A model generated the notes under the pieces. It saw only the letters and a program-made list of their open reading frames with translations, had not been told where the DNA came from and did no database searches. A DNA stretch of 64,000 bases. It comes from Acanthochlamys bracteata. Lineage: Eukaryota > Streptophyta > Magnoliopsida > Pandanales > Velloziaceae. The stretch spans positions 5,779,725-5,843,724 of the forward strand of contig CM034129.1 in the NCBI GenBank assembly GCA_019914995.1, given 5' to 3'. Below, one piece after another: positions 39,559 through 51,961 of the stretch. The translations under genes were made by a program, and so were the position numbers. Every line of letters begins with the position of its first letter. Position 1 is the stretch's first letter.

Positions 39559-41600
39559 AGCTACTCCTAACTGCAAGTATATAAGGGTACAATGGTCTTC
39601 TGGTCAGGACATAAAGCTTTTTATTTGTTAATCGACAACTTATGGCGTGGGGCCCATCCTCCAAGTTAATCTCCAGTTGGACACGCGGTATTTAAGTTCG
39701 TTTATAATTAAAAACAATTCATTAAATTAAAAAATTATTAAAAAACTAAATTAAAGATAATTTATTATATATTTGTATAACTGAAAGTAAATTAAAATAT
39801 TTTTTAATAAAAAAAGAAATTAGAGTAATAGTTGAAAACACAGTCAAAAAGAATCCTCAATATTCCTACCGCGTTCTTTTATCTACAAAAACTACATGCG
39901 TCAAAAGGAATAAGATGCTCTGCAAGTGCATTTTTAAAACTCTTACTATTTCAAAAAAAATATTTTATTATATTTTAAATTAATTTTAAATTTAGTATAT
40001 ATATGAATAGTATGTTATAAAATTTTTATATTTATTACTTTGAAATAAACTTTACTTTCTAAAAACTTTAAAATAATTTTTTTAAAAGGCTTTTTTTTTA
40101 TTTTAAACATTTCTAAAGATTTCCGCAGCGTGAAGAGCTAACTAGCTGCATACTGATTGTGCTTTATCTTCAAACAAAAAAAAAAAAAGAATCCATAGAA
40201 GTAAGTTAGATTCTAACATTATATAGAAAAAATATTAATTATACAAAAAGTTGAAGTATGTATTATTTTTTAAACTTAGAATCTGTTCGATATTTCATTT
40301 CACTAATTTCAAAAATTATTTTTATTTCATATTTTTAAATAAAACTCATCACTAACAGGTATTTTATCAAACACATTACGTGCAGCTTCAACATTCACAC
40401 AACCAGCCACAATATAGCGCCAACTATCAACAATTCAACACCATCATTCACCACTACCATCACCACCACAACAACCACAAACAAATCCCAGCAGCCACAC
40501 CCATAACAACCATCAACAATCATCCATAGCCAAACAACAACAAGATTACCGAAACCAACACTAACAAATACCCACCAATGCCTCCATCGTCGACAAAAAT
40601 AACAAATTCAACTAAGCAATAAGAAATAACACCAACAACACAACAGCAATCGAGGCATAAATCAATCAATGAAATCAAATACAATCAACACCACCAGATG
40701 AGAGGTTGCCACGGCCATGACGGAATACCGACGACGGTGCTAGAGGAGTTGTTAAGTTCTCCAGAGTTGGCAAATAAGGTGATGAGGAATGAATGGAGCT
40801 GTTTGATTTTTGTTGAGTGACGGCAGTGATTTACAGAACAATTTCACTTCTGCAGACGACAGCATCCAGTAGGGGACGAGAGGCAACAAGACAACGAAAT
40901 CAAAATCCGACAACAAATCGTAGCGGAGGTAACAAAAACGGTGGTGATGAGAAATGAGTGGAGCTTTTCTCCGGGCTCGCGAGCTCGATTGGCAACGCAC
41001 AACAGCGGCAGAGTTAGAAGTGGTGAAGAGAAGGATGCGAGGAAGCAAATATTGGCACCGGAGAATCGTCGGAACAAGAAATCGCCGGAGAAGAAAAACT
41101 CTATGAATCGTGCCTGGGAGAGAAATCAAAATTGCCGAATAAGGAGCTGACGAAAACTATATATATACATGTGTAATTATATTAACTTAACAAACTCAAT
41201 AATATTACTTTTCACAAACGGGCAAAAAGTCGCGCATGACTTTTTAAAGAAAGTTATGCTGAGTAATTTTTATTTTTATAAGTTATAAAAGTTATTTATA
41301 AATTACTCAGTCAAATATCTCATATTGACTGTTTGAAGTTTTTTTTAATATATAAGTTAAAAAAAGTTAATTCAAACTTATAAAAAGCTAAATTACTCAG
41401 TCAAATATCTCATATTTACTGGCTCTCACGCGTTATTAGTTTCTAGACAAGAGATAGCCATTTTAGAGGCGTTGGTTACGGAATAGCTTTGATTTTGTAA
41501 TTTCTCTAAAAAAAAAACCAATATATGAGGATATCCTTAAAAGAAAAATGTACTTTATCATTCTTTGGTGTAGATTATAATCAAAACGATTTGATGTATT
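39559..41600. other. Spacer with AT-rich repeat pieces and a CAA/CCA-rich tract
   Basis: 39940-40110 and 40260-40345 look like parts of the CGTTTG-ended AT-rich repeat family. 40380-40700 is strongly CAA/CCA-biased. 40700-41150 is less AT-rich with overlapping frames on both strands but no recognisable protein. A direct repeat (AATTACTCAGTCAAATATCTCATAT) occurs near 41300 and 41391. Confidence 0.4.
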
Positions 41601-41601
41601 T

Positions 41602-41802
41602 TGTTGGATATAAAAATACTTTGATGAACTTCTAATCAAACAGTCCACAAGTAGCTACTGGCAATCTACTATTTAGTCCAACATAATTGCTATAGTAGTT
41701 ATGTCCAGATTCATGCAGAAGTTATATCCAAATTTATGAGAAAGTTATGCCCAGATTCACTCTAACTACTATAGCAAATTATGCCAACGAACTAATGCCA
41801 AA
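41602..41802 (+). repeat. Truncated 5' LTR of the copia element
   Basis: Begins TGTTGGATATAAAAATACTT and matches the 3' LTR copy starting at 43153 over about 200 bp, including the tandem GAAGTTATATCCA-type units. It stops where reverse transcriptase sequence begins. Confidence 0.7.
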
Positions 41803-42900
41803 GAATTTCTTTATGGGCTTAAGTAGGCACCAAAGTGCTGGTATAAGAGATTTGATAGTTGTATCGGAAGCCTCGGATACAGCAAACTAGCCTCGTACTC
41901 TTGTGCTTACATCAAGTAGTTTGAGAGACGTGAGTATGTCATCTTGCTGCTGTATATGGATGATATACTTGTGGCGAGCCAAAGCATGGAACGCATCCAA
42001 CAATTGAAAGCTCAACTGGTCAGTGAATTTGATAAAAAAAATTTGGGTCCGGCAAATAAGATTCTTGGAATGCAAATATAACGAGACAAAGACAATAGAA
42101 AAATCCGACTGTCCCAGACTGGCTACCTGAGAAAGGTGTTGCAGCGATTTGGTATGCAAAAAAGTAAGTCGGTGTCTACTCCTTTCTCTATTAGACTCAA
42201 ATTATCTTCTTTGGGATGTCCTAATCAAAACAAAGAAAAATGGAGATGTCTTGGATACCATATGCATCTGCAGTGAGAAGCTTTATATATGCCATGGTAT
42301 GCAATCGGCCAGACATTGCCTAAGCAGTGGGAGTGGTGAGTAGATATATAGCAAATCCAGGCAATGAGCACTAGATGACTGTCAAGAGAGTATTTCGATA
42401 TATTAACGGTACTGTAGATGCTGCATTGTGTTAGAAAGGGTCTCAATGTCTTGTCAAAGGTTTTGTGGATTCGGATTATGTAGGTGATCTTGATAGAAGA
42501 AAATCCACTTCTGATTATGTGTTCACCCTTGCAGATGGTGCTGTTAGTTGGTCTTCAAAATTGCAATCTGTTGTAGCTCTTTTCACAACAAAAATAGAGT
42601 ATATGGCAGCAACACAAGTATTCAAAGAAGGCATATGGATGAAGAGATTGCAGGAGAAACTAGGGTACAAACAAGAGTCATTGCCTATATTTTGTGATAG
42701 TCGAAGTGCCCTACATCTTGCAAGAAATTCAGCATTTTATTTTAGAACAAATCACATTTAAGTGCAATATTACTTTGTTCGTGATATGGTTTCCAATGGG
42801 AGTATTAACTTACTCAAAATTCCTACCAAGGAGAATCCCGCGGATGCATTAACGAAGGTAGTTTTTTTTTTACAAATTTGAATTTTACAGAACTTTGTAT
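41803..42900 (+). pseudogene. Ty1/copia pol fragment: reverse transcriptase C-part and RNase H
   Basis: Starts within reverse transcriptase at FLYGLK*APKCWYKRFD (normally SLYGLKQAPRQWYKRFD). It reaches the catalytic YMDDILVA motif near 41952-41975, then LGMQI and YLRKVLQRFGM. The RNase H part reads FVDSDYVGDLDRRKSTSDYV (from about 42463), then SWSSKLQSVVALFTTKIEYMA and the ENPADALTK end. Several in-frame stops. The gag, protease, integrase and N-terminal reverse transcriptase parts are missing. Confidence 0.85.
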
Positions 42901-43152
42901 GGAATCACAATAGCCAACAGCAAGGACAGTAGTAGTGGTCACAGATATCGTAAGAAAGCATCTCAAGAAAGCAATGGAGTTAGGGAAAAATTGACTAAAG
43001 ACATGACGAACTTCGAAAGTCAGCTAGTAAGTACACTAGCCCTTGCTCCGCTCTGTCTTTATCTATTTTCAGTACATCCGATGCGAGTATTTTCGTACCA
43101 ACTTTTTACTTTTTTTGGCAAGATATGGCAAAGTGTATTTAAGTGATAGATT

Positions 43153-43735
43153 TGTTGATATAAAAATACTTTGATGAGTTTCTAATCAAGTAGTCCAAAA
43201 GTAGCTACTGGTAGTTCACTATTTAGTCCAACATAGCTACTATGGTAATTATGTCCAGATTAATGAAGAAGTTATATCTAGATTTATGAAGAAGTTATAT
43301 CCAGATTCATGAGAAAGTTATGTCTAGATTCACTCTAACTATCATAGAAAGTTATGCAAACGAACTAATACCAAAGAGTTGTTTTAAAGAGTTAGTTATT
43401 TAGTAGATTAGCTATCAAAAGAATTTTTTACATCATATATATATGTCCCAAATATGTGAAATTTTGAAGAAGCATGTAAAGAGAGAATGCAAGTTGAATA
43501 CAAACAAGAAAGCAAAGTTGTAAACCATATTGTAATCTTATCGCGTAGTGGTATTTCTTTTGGTGTGACCATACTACCGTGAAATCTTTTTTTCATTTTT
43601 TCTCAAGTATATCTTTGTGTTGTATAATTATCTTATTCATCTTTAATAATCTCAACTTAGATTATAAAGATCCTAATGTGTGCTATATATTCTGCAGTGC
43701 TATTTTTCGTTCGTGCAGACTATCGTATTATCAAC
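43153..43735 (+). repeat. 3' LTR of the copia element
   Basis: Starts TGTTGATATAAAAATACTTT directly after AAGTGATAGATT, a worn version of the usual copia polypurine tract (AAGTGGGAGATT). The first 200 bp match the left LTR. The right boundary is an estimate because the left copy is truncated. Confidence 0.6.
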
Positions 43736-43949
43736 ATTTTTCAGAACCCAAGAAATCATCGTTGCCTTGTGTTGACATGTAATATTTCTGACAAATATTT
43801 CTTTCCCAGTCGCTGGAAGCCCATTGTTGGTTACGTACTGTTTCCTAGAATACCTCATAGAATACACTGGAATGAGATTTTTTGGAACGGTGAATAAGAT
43901 TGAAGCAAATGAGTTATCGTTTCGCAAGAAAGATATTGATATTTTAATT

Positions 43950-44210
43950 TGGAGGCGTTTGAGAGTTATTACAAAATAATTTTTTTTAAATAAAATATAT
44001 TTTTATTTATTTTAAAAATAAGTTTTATATTTTTATTTTCAAAAAAATAAGAATATATAATAAAAAAAGTTTACTATATAAAATTTTTTATATTTTTTAA
44101 AATTTTAAATAAATTTTTTAAATATTTATAAAATATATATTTAAAAATATGAAATAAAAAATTGAAAAAAAAATGTTTGCGAAAAACGTCTACAAAGATC
44201 GTTGAGAACA
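43950..44210. repeat. MITE-like repeat, CGTTTGG-ended family (copy 4)
   Basis: Starts GGAGGCGTTTGAGAGTTATT. The core has AAATAAGTTTTAT and TATAAAATTTTTTATATTTT blocks, as in the 11.95 kb copy, and it ends near GCGAAAAACGTC. Confidence 0.5.
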
Positions 44211-44789
44211 TTTTATCAAACAAACTAATCCAGAAATAAATTACACAGAGCAGACAACATATTTATTGAATTATTTCATCTAGCTATTAAAACGAACAAA
44301 ATAAATTTATTTTAAAATATTTTTAATCAAAAGTAACTTTTCAAAAATACATTATTCTAACCAATCTTAAATGATAAAGCAGTAGCGCCAATAGTTCGGT
44401 CTGTTCTCCATTACAAACACAAGCAAGAGATACTAACAGCTACTTAATTAGATTTTGGTTTCGCTGTTTAATTTTCTGGCCGAGTGCATGAGAAAGGTTT
44501 TAAAATTAAAAAATGTGTAATCATATTCTCTGCGTTGCACAAATGTGTTCTTCTCAGTTTAGTCTCTAACAAGAATGGTAAATGCAATTCGGGAAAGTCA
44601 ATTGAGCTTTTCTCAAGTTGGTCTTAAGCCATACTTAGGCCTCAGAATTGGGCCAAGTTTTGGTCAGAGGTAGAGATAACTTCGGAATTGAGACTTGTAA
44701 CAGGGTCCCAATTTGTCAATTTCCAATTTCTAAAATTCCATCATGGCACATGTTAATGAAATACTTGCTTCAGGTAAATGAATCAGAGA

Positions 44790-45015
44790 GAACGTTTAAG
44801 AGTACTTATTTTTTTTAAATAAAAATTATTTTAAAAATAAGTTTCTTTATCTAAAAAATAATAATAATACATAATAATAAATTCTATGACATACAAAATT
44901 TTATATTTTACAAAATTTAAAATAAATTTTATAAAATATTATAAAATATTTATTAAAAATTACAAAATAATTAATTAGAATGAAATAGAACAAAAATTTT
45001 GCCAAACAGTGCCTT
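44790..45015. repeat. MITE-like repeat (copy 5)
   Basis: AACGTTTAAGAGTACTTATT at the left and TTTTGCCAAACAGTGCC at the right, with the same AT-rich core blocks. Confidence 0.5.
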
Positions 45016-45577
45016 ATTTATGTAGACCTTTTTGCACTGAATGTTCATTTGACGAGCTAAGTAATATGTCAATACACAAGTTATGATTGAGTTTCTCTCT
45101 CAATATGCACCTTTTTTTTCTTTTTTGTGAAGACATATGCACCTAATTTACTGTAGTTATAAAAATAACTATTAAAATCTTATCTCAACTGGATGGAACT
45201 TCCTGCATAGTTCCTTCGAGTATAGGAAAGATGTTTATAAAATCTTATCTTACCTAATTTTTTCTTTTTTTTTTTTCTCATCCACTGATCGAGGTCCTTT
45301 GCCCGACGATTCTATATGCCATTTATAATTTCTCTTGCACATTTCTGATAAATACATTAACTATAAGTATGGGAAAGATGCTTATAAAATTAACTATATA
45401 CTAACTCATGTATGTTAGCTTCACTAGCTAGTTTCTTTATTAATTTAACAAATTGTTTTAAAACTGCCGATAACCATATACTCATATATTAGACCTTTGA
45501 CTGAAATATTTAATTCTTGTTGAAATTCCGAAGTCCTAATAGAGTAAGACCAAATTATCATCTTACATACATGAACA

Positions 45578-45828
45578 GGGCGTTTGAAAATTTTTTTAAA
45601 TAGATATTTTTTAATATAAAAAATATTTTTATTTTTTTGAAAAATAAATTTTATTTTTTTTATCTAAAAAATAATAAAAATAAATAATAAAAAAATCTTA
45701 CTATATAAAATTTTTTTATACTTTCTAAATTTTTAAATAAATTTTCTGAATACTTAAAAAATATATTAAAAAAATAAAATTAAAAATTAAAAAATTACTT
45801 TTTAGAAAAATAATGTCAAATGCTCCGA
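45578..45828. repeat. MITE-like repeat (copy 6)
   Basis: GGGCGTTTGAAAATTTTTTT at the left and ATGTCAAATGCTCC at the right; core blocks as in copies 2 and 4. Confidence 0.55.
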
Positions 45829-48634
45829 AGTCATTGCGTTTACGTTAAGCTCTCCATCAACACTCGCATGCTAATTACGCATTACAAAACACAAGAATCC
45901 AAGTGAGTATAAGGCAAACTAACCTAGCTTGTCTCTATTGCATGGAAGAAAGAAATGGAATCCGAAGATGATCACAAACATCCACACATTAGAAGATCAA
46001 ACTCTTCATGTTAAAAAAAACCTTGACTATTGTCTTTATATATAGCTAAGCATGCATGAGAGAAGGTAAATATTTGATTAAGCAACTAGCTAGCATTGTG
46101 GACTTTGATGCTATGGGAAGAATAAAATTAGTCTAGGAGTGGAGATTAGTTATGGATCAACTTGTGACCTTGAGAGAGATTTCCTAACTTTAAAGTTATT
46201 CGATCATGAGTCATGTATTTTAACTTGACATTGTTGTTGCCAAGGAAAGTTATATAGGATTCACATGCCCAGCTTAACACTTCTCAGCTAGCTTCCACAA
46301 AGATCACTAAGAAACACTGCATGGTAATTAGATGTCCTAGAAAAAACTACATATGTGATCACTAAAGACTAGAGTGTAAATTCATAAAAATTTGGAAAAC
46401 TAGAGAATTATGCAAACATACATATTTAACTTAACTCCGACTTATCTATTAGCTAGATGGATAACTATACATGAGTTGAATCGAAGTATCCATACTTGCT
46501 TTCATTTTAAAAAAGGTAGAAGTGAAAATTGTAACGCCTTATAAGTTCAAGTTTAAGTTGAACTCCACCTACTTAGACAAGCTATAATATTTTCTGCAAT
46601 ATCAATAGAAATTAGAAAGTCAATAATCACTTGTTTCTAACTTAGTTATGATCTTAAAAATGATTAACTGAAGTATTGAAAAGGTTAAATAATTTAGAGC
46701 TTGCATTCACATGGAAAAAAAGTTCCCAATGTCTAATGACCTTGGTCTTGTTTTATATGCATGCAGTGTTGAAAGCAAAAGGGGACAGCTCATAAAGACC
46801 CACGTTGTCCTAAGCAAGCAGTTCTTATAGGTTGCTCACCATCTCTCTCCAATTTGAGAGAAAGAAACAACTGCTTATGCCAAAGTTCAAAGGTCCACTT
46901 CCCTTTTCAAGCTATGGTCCTCCCCTTGCCCCAAAGCCATATGCACTATGATTACTTTCCAATATATTCTCCTAACATCAATTTATATAACTCTCAAGTG
47001 CTGTGAATTGTTAGAACCATCCTACTAATCAAGCGTGACGCCTGTTGTGAGACAGTGTGATTTTAAAGTGCCGCAATCAAATTACCCGAACCAAATTGAT
47101 TAGTTAATTTTCTATATTTGTGTGTTTGTACTTTGTAGTTTCTAAATTTGCTACTTGAAGTTAGAATGCTTAGCGTTATTACCTAGAGTTAAACATCTAG
47201 GATGTATTTTTTTGCATCTAAAAGTAATCTTTTATCAAAAATATTTTCAAATAATTTTCATATTTTTATAATAATTTCAAATAATCTTTTTTCATATTTT
47301 CAAATTTTTAACAGCATATTTATAATAATTTATTTTACAATAAATCGGCTACTTGCAGAAAAAAAATGGATGAGTGCATTTTGGTCATCTACAGTTGTGG
47401 GAGCAAAAGGACAAAGATAAACAATGACTGTCTTCCTTTTCTGCCGCCTAAAAACCACATATATATACTATCAAGAAGAAAGAGTAGAGGGAGTAGTTAG
47501 GTTTTGATTTCCCCCAGGTGATCAATGGAAGGTGGCAAATGGCTTCTTCTTCCAATGCCAATATATTATTCAGAAAATTTGTAAACAGTTTGCAGAAAGT
47601 AGAATAAGACATTAGTTGGTAGTACATAGAAATGCTATGGTCTTTTTCTTTGTTCTCACATATTTTGGATTTCTCGTTGACAAAGCATCCTATGTTTGAT
47701 GTAAAGACGTAGAAATTTTGGTTGTTTGCATTGACAATAGGGAAGCCAACTTAATAACTACAATAAATATTTAAGACATTTTCCTTTAATTATGGAGTAC
47801 CTGCAAATCAAGTCAATGATGGGTTTTAATTAAACTTATTATCAGCGACAACAAAAGAAAACCAAATATAACATAAGAAATTTGGATCATTGATGCATAT
47901 TAGTAAACATGTTATTCACATAATAATAGACGCCTTTATTTGCTGTCCTAATGAGGATCTTATAAGGGAGTTTGTTAAAGGAATGCAGTAAAAAACTTTG
48001 TGAACATTTAATAATGTGTTTTTAGTCTATTATTTGTAATGCAAAACATTACTTTCGTGTATTATTGGGAACCAAGTGTATCTAATGGAAAACACTTTGC
48101 TTTCATGTCTTCATATATTATAATCATTAATTTTTTTAAAAATTGAAGTTAAAACTGCTCCTGCTCTAAAAGATATTGTTTTGAACTTTCGGTACTCATT
48201 TGAAATCTCTAGCCAACATTTGCAGTCCTGTGTTTGTTGCAGTAATAAAAATTGATTATGGTGTTCACAAGGGGGAACATGGGAAGCATGCAGTATTCAT
48301 GCAGCATAGCTGATCCTATCTATACAAGAAGTTCATTGAAATTAAATGGCGGAGATGTAATTAATGGGAGTTGGGTGATGATTTTTTTGGTTCTGAATCT
48401 AATTGAATTGTCAATCTGACCAACAAGAGAATGTTCTTATGCTGTGGATTTTATTTCCTTTATACTTGTCTTCAGCAATTGATTGATTCAAATTTAATCA
48501 AACCTTTTTCAATCCATTTCTTGCGTTATTGCATCTATGTATTTCATTAATAGGCTGATGCCTTTTGTCAGAGACTTCAATTGCATGTATACAAAACCAA
48601 TTCCAATTGATCAAGTTTGGACTTGCAAGCGTTT

Positions 48635-48800
48635 TGAGGGCAATTATTTTTTTTTATTTTTTTACTTTAAAAAAAAAAATTTATAATATATAGATTGTAT
48701 ATTAATTTTTAATAAAATATTATAAAAAATTATTTAAAATATAAAATTTAGAAAATTAAAATATTTTAAAAAAATAACAGCCAAATGCGGCCTTAGAAAT
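48635..48800. repeat. MITE-like repeat (copy 7, short)
   Basis: GAGGGCAATTATTTTTTTTT at the left, AACAGCCAAATGCGGCC at the right, AT-rich core. Confidence 0.45.
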
Positions 48801-49324
48801 TTGACTGGTAGGAAAAGGAAGAAAGTTTTTGTGCAGCTTGTTAAATTAAAGAAAGCATATAATTGCATACATAGTTAGGGGAAAGGTGAGTCAAGGGACA
48901 GGCCGTACTTAACAAAGATACCTGCATTTTAATTTCTATATAGTTTATGAGTTCAACTATTCAAACTTGTACCTTTGGCTTTCAAGTCAAAATCTGCCTT
49001 CATGCTGCTGCTCTGTTTCAGTGATTTGGTCTATCTAATCAAAATCTTTATAATCTCTCACGTGATCACAGTATTGTTCAAGTGAATAAAATTGTTTTAT
49101 TTTATTGAGATTATAGCGATTATGATTGATAAAAGTTGTCATATATCAGCTAGATGGAAAAGCCTATCTGAAACTTGAAATTTTCCATTGAAGAAACTAA
49201 ATTTCAAAACCTAAACATCAAAATTTCAAACGGAAACTACTGATGAATTGATTTATAAATATCTTGAATGGTTGTAAAACAAATTTTAGAACTTCTTATT
49301 ATGCTTTGGTAATTGATCTTAAGC

Positions 49325-49545
49325 TGTTTGCCTTAGCCTTTTCAAAAACAGTTTTTCAATTTTTAATTTTATATTTTTTATAAATATTTAGAGTATTTAT
49401 TTAGAAATTTAAAAATTATAAAAAATTTTAACGTAATAAATTTTTTTATTATTATATTTTTTAAATAAAAAATTAAAATTTATTTTTTAAAAAAAATTTT
49501 TATTTAAAAAAATTTTATTTCAAAAATATTTTCAAACGCTCTAAA
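49325..49545. repeat. MITE-like repeat (copy 8)
   Basis: GCCTTTTCAAAAACAG... at the left and TATTTTCAAACGCTC at the right, in the same orientation as copies 1 and 3. Confidence 0.5.
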
Positions 49546-50492
49546 ATTGGATAGCATAAAGAGAACTCAGTGCACATTTTGGCAATAGATTTGTAACAAT
49601 TTTATATATTAAATATATAACTTTTATTTTTTGTAAAATTTCTTTTAAAATTTTTAAATAAACAAATTTATTTTAAATAACTCTAAACTACGAATTAAGC
49701 TATAATTGTCGGTGTAACTAAAATTTTTAAATTCTAAAATTATGAATGCTGTTTAGATAAATTCATCATAAATATCGATATATAGACATCACCTAATCAA
49801 CTACATAAATTTTAATTTATAAAAGAATCAGTCGCTCTTTCATAATTTTTTTAAAAGTCTAATTAGACGTGACTGATATGATTTTCAGATTAAGATACGA
49901 ACTTATTAAACCACTTCCTCAATTTAATAGTAAAAACTTTGATATTAATTTTCTAGTACATCTTTTCTTTTTTCTTTTAAGTCTAGTTTCGTCTAGCTTT
50001 ATTTATGAAAGTTGTGGGTACATATACAGTTTATTTTGGCAAAAATTTATCGGGAGTAGCCAAAATCCAACGGTTGATAGAAAATGTCTGAGGCTGCAGC
50101 CGCGTTGATACGTAACGCATACATGGAAACAACCCCATATCCATGCATGCATGATACGTACGGCCGAAACTGACAAATCTTCTCATCGATCGACACGTTT
50201 ACATGTTGTACCAACGTTGACCACTCAGAATCAATAAAACCCAATTAAACGTTCTAATTAACAAAATTAACAAACTAGGACAAAATAGTTATAATTAAAT
50301 AAAAGAAATAGAAACAAAAATTTTCATTCTTTTCTCTGGGAAAAAGTTGGCCTTTGTCCTCTCGAGATTTTGTTGCTAACCAGCCCAAAGAAACAAAAAC
50401 CCCGAAATAAAATTCAGGCTTAGATTTCCATTTATACCACCATTATATATTTATTTATTTCTCTATCTCATTTTTTCACTCTTGCCTTACCA

Positions 50493-51961
50493 TTAAAATT
50501 TCTCACGATCGATGCCGTTGATCAGACGGCGTTTCTTTGCATCTCGATCGTTTGATATGAAACCAGCGGTGAGATCGCTCTCGTAGCTAGGACAGGCAGC
50601 ACGGTATAATACAGTCACCGGAGTATCCGAACTGGAAACTATTTCATACGTTGCATCCAAGCTGTCGTTTGTTACCACGTCAGCTATCATTTCACAGCAG
50701 TCCCACAGACTCTCCTGTAAAATAATAATAAACATAACATAAGAAAACACTGATGATAATAATTTCTTATTAACTGTTAAATAAAACAAATGTGCTGTTC
50801 GGTAAATAGGAACAATAATTCATGGATTTAAAGAAAACAAAATGGACAACATTGTAATACTAACTTTATTTAAATATTCACAAGATGAGACAGCGGAGCG
50901 GAAGGCAGGGTGGTCGGCGGGAGAGATAACGGCGGCGGCGGAGATCAGGGATGCCGCTGCGAGCACTGACGGTTTGAACTCCAACGATTTTATCTCTGTG
51001 ATAAAAAAATTTGGTAAACTATCAAATCGACAACTTAAAAAATTAGCAAAAGTTATTAAAATACCAGTCTGGGATTTGAGGATTGCACGAGCAGCGCGGG
51101 ATTTGATCGAATGGGGAAGTTGGGATTTAGATTGAGAGGTATCGAAGAAAAAGAAGGAGAGAAAGAAATTGAGGAAAGAGAAGGGAGTGATCGATCGCAT
51201 CCGCCATTGAAGAGCACCAAGAACGACCAACTCCATCCGTCGGATCGTTTGTCCGTCGAAGATGAACCCTTCTTCTCTCTGCGATTATATCACAGATCCA
51301 TTGAGATCGGAAAATTTCGTCAGTTTTGAAAAAATGAGAGTAATCATGAAATGAATGAATCGACTTGTTGAAAATAAACCTGAAAGTCTTCAAGGGAGAA
51401 GAGAGTCTTCTTCATCTTTGTGGCGAGTGAAAGACAAGCGATCGCGAGAAGCCTCATGATCCATGGTTTCTCTCTCTGCATCGATTCAGGTCAGTAGACA
51501 AACCGTCAAAATCTCAGTGCATGGCATTATTTTCTATCAAAAGATCGGATAATGGTTTTCGTTTTTGGTTTATATTTTCTTAATGTACCGGGATTTGTTG
51601 TTTGGAGAGGAACCGATCGACGTAGTTGACGGCGAGGTAAGCGATCAATGGATCCAGGTTGCAAGAAAACTGCGCCTGATCAAGAACAACCACAATCCAA
51701 AAGAAAATCGCTAGATCAGCAGTTGCCATTCTTTTCCTGCCCTGTTTCTGTTAGACATTTTCCCTTAAGGTTTTTTTAAGAAACATTACGTTAAGTTACC
51801 TCGAGAATGAGAGAAACGGTATCGCGGCGTACGGATAGATCGATCCCGCCGGTGGCTGCAGCAGGAGAGCTCATGTGATCCGACTCCGCCTCGAACAATG
51901 CTGCGATCTCCGTCGAGTCTTCGCCGGCGTTCATCAATGGGTTTTCCATGTCAAACTCCAT
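50493..51961 (-). CDS. CYCD6;1: D-type cyclin, CYCD6 class
   Basis: Six exons on the minus strand: 51961-51800, 51675-51589, 51475-51380, 51278-51065, 50995-50865 and 50714-50493. They give 303 residues; Arabidopsis CYCD6;1 has about 302. The start MEFDMENPL parallels MEFHLEHPL of CYCD6;1 and is the first in-frame ATG. The cyclin box includes LIAYLAVNYVDRFLS, EKPWIMRLLAIACLSLATKMKK and RRMELVVLGALQWRMRSITPF. The C-terminal cyclin fold has SLEFKPSVLAAASLI. The end is KKRRLINGIDREKF, a likely nuclear signal. No LxCxE Rb-binding motif is visible in the short N terminus, as in CYCD6;1. In Arabidopsis, CYCD6;1 partners CDKs and acts downstream of SHR/SCR in formative root divisions. Intron 4 is only 69 nt, in frame and free of stops. 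Confidence 0.92.

Larger units (their letters stand above)
43736..50492. other. Gene-free stretch with several MITE-like repeats
   Basis: No gene is supported in this 6.8 kb. It contains several AT-rich repeats of the CGTTTG-ended family (listed separately). 46000-47450 is ordinary spacer with an imperfect hairpin near 46811-46880. 47450-48600 and 49550-50490 hold no recognised feature; the last part adjoins the 3' end of the cyclin gene. Confidence 0.4.

Noticed and set aside
40752-41150. Overlapping frames on both strands in a GC-richer patch
   Set aside because: No recognisable domain on either strand; more likely an element leader or chance.
51111-51329. Plus-strand frame across cyclin exon 4
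   Set aside because: It is the shadow of the cyclin box exon on the minus strand.
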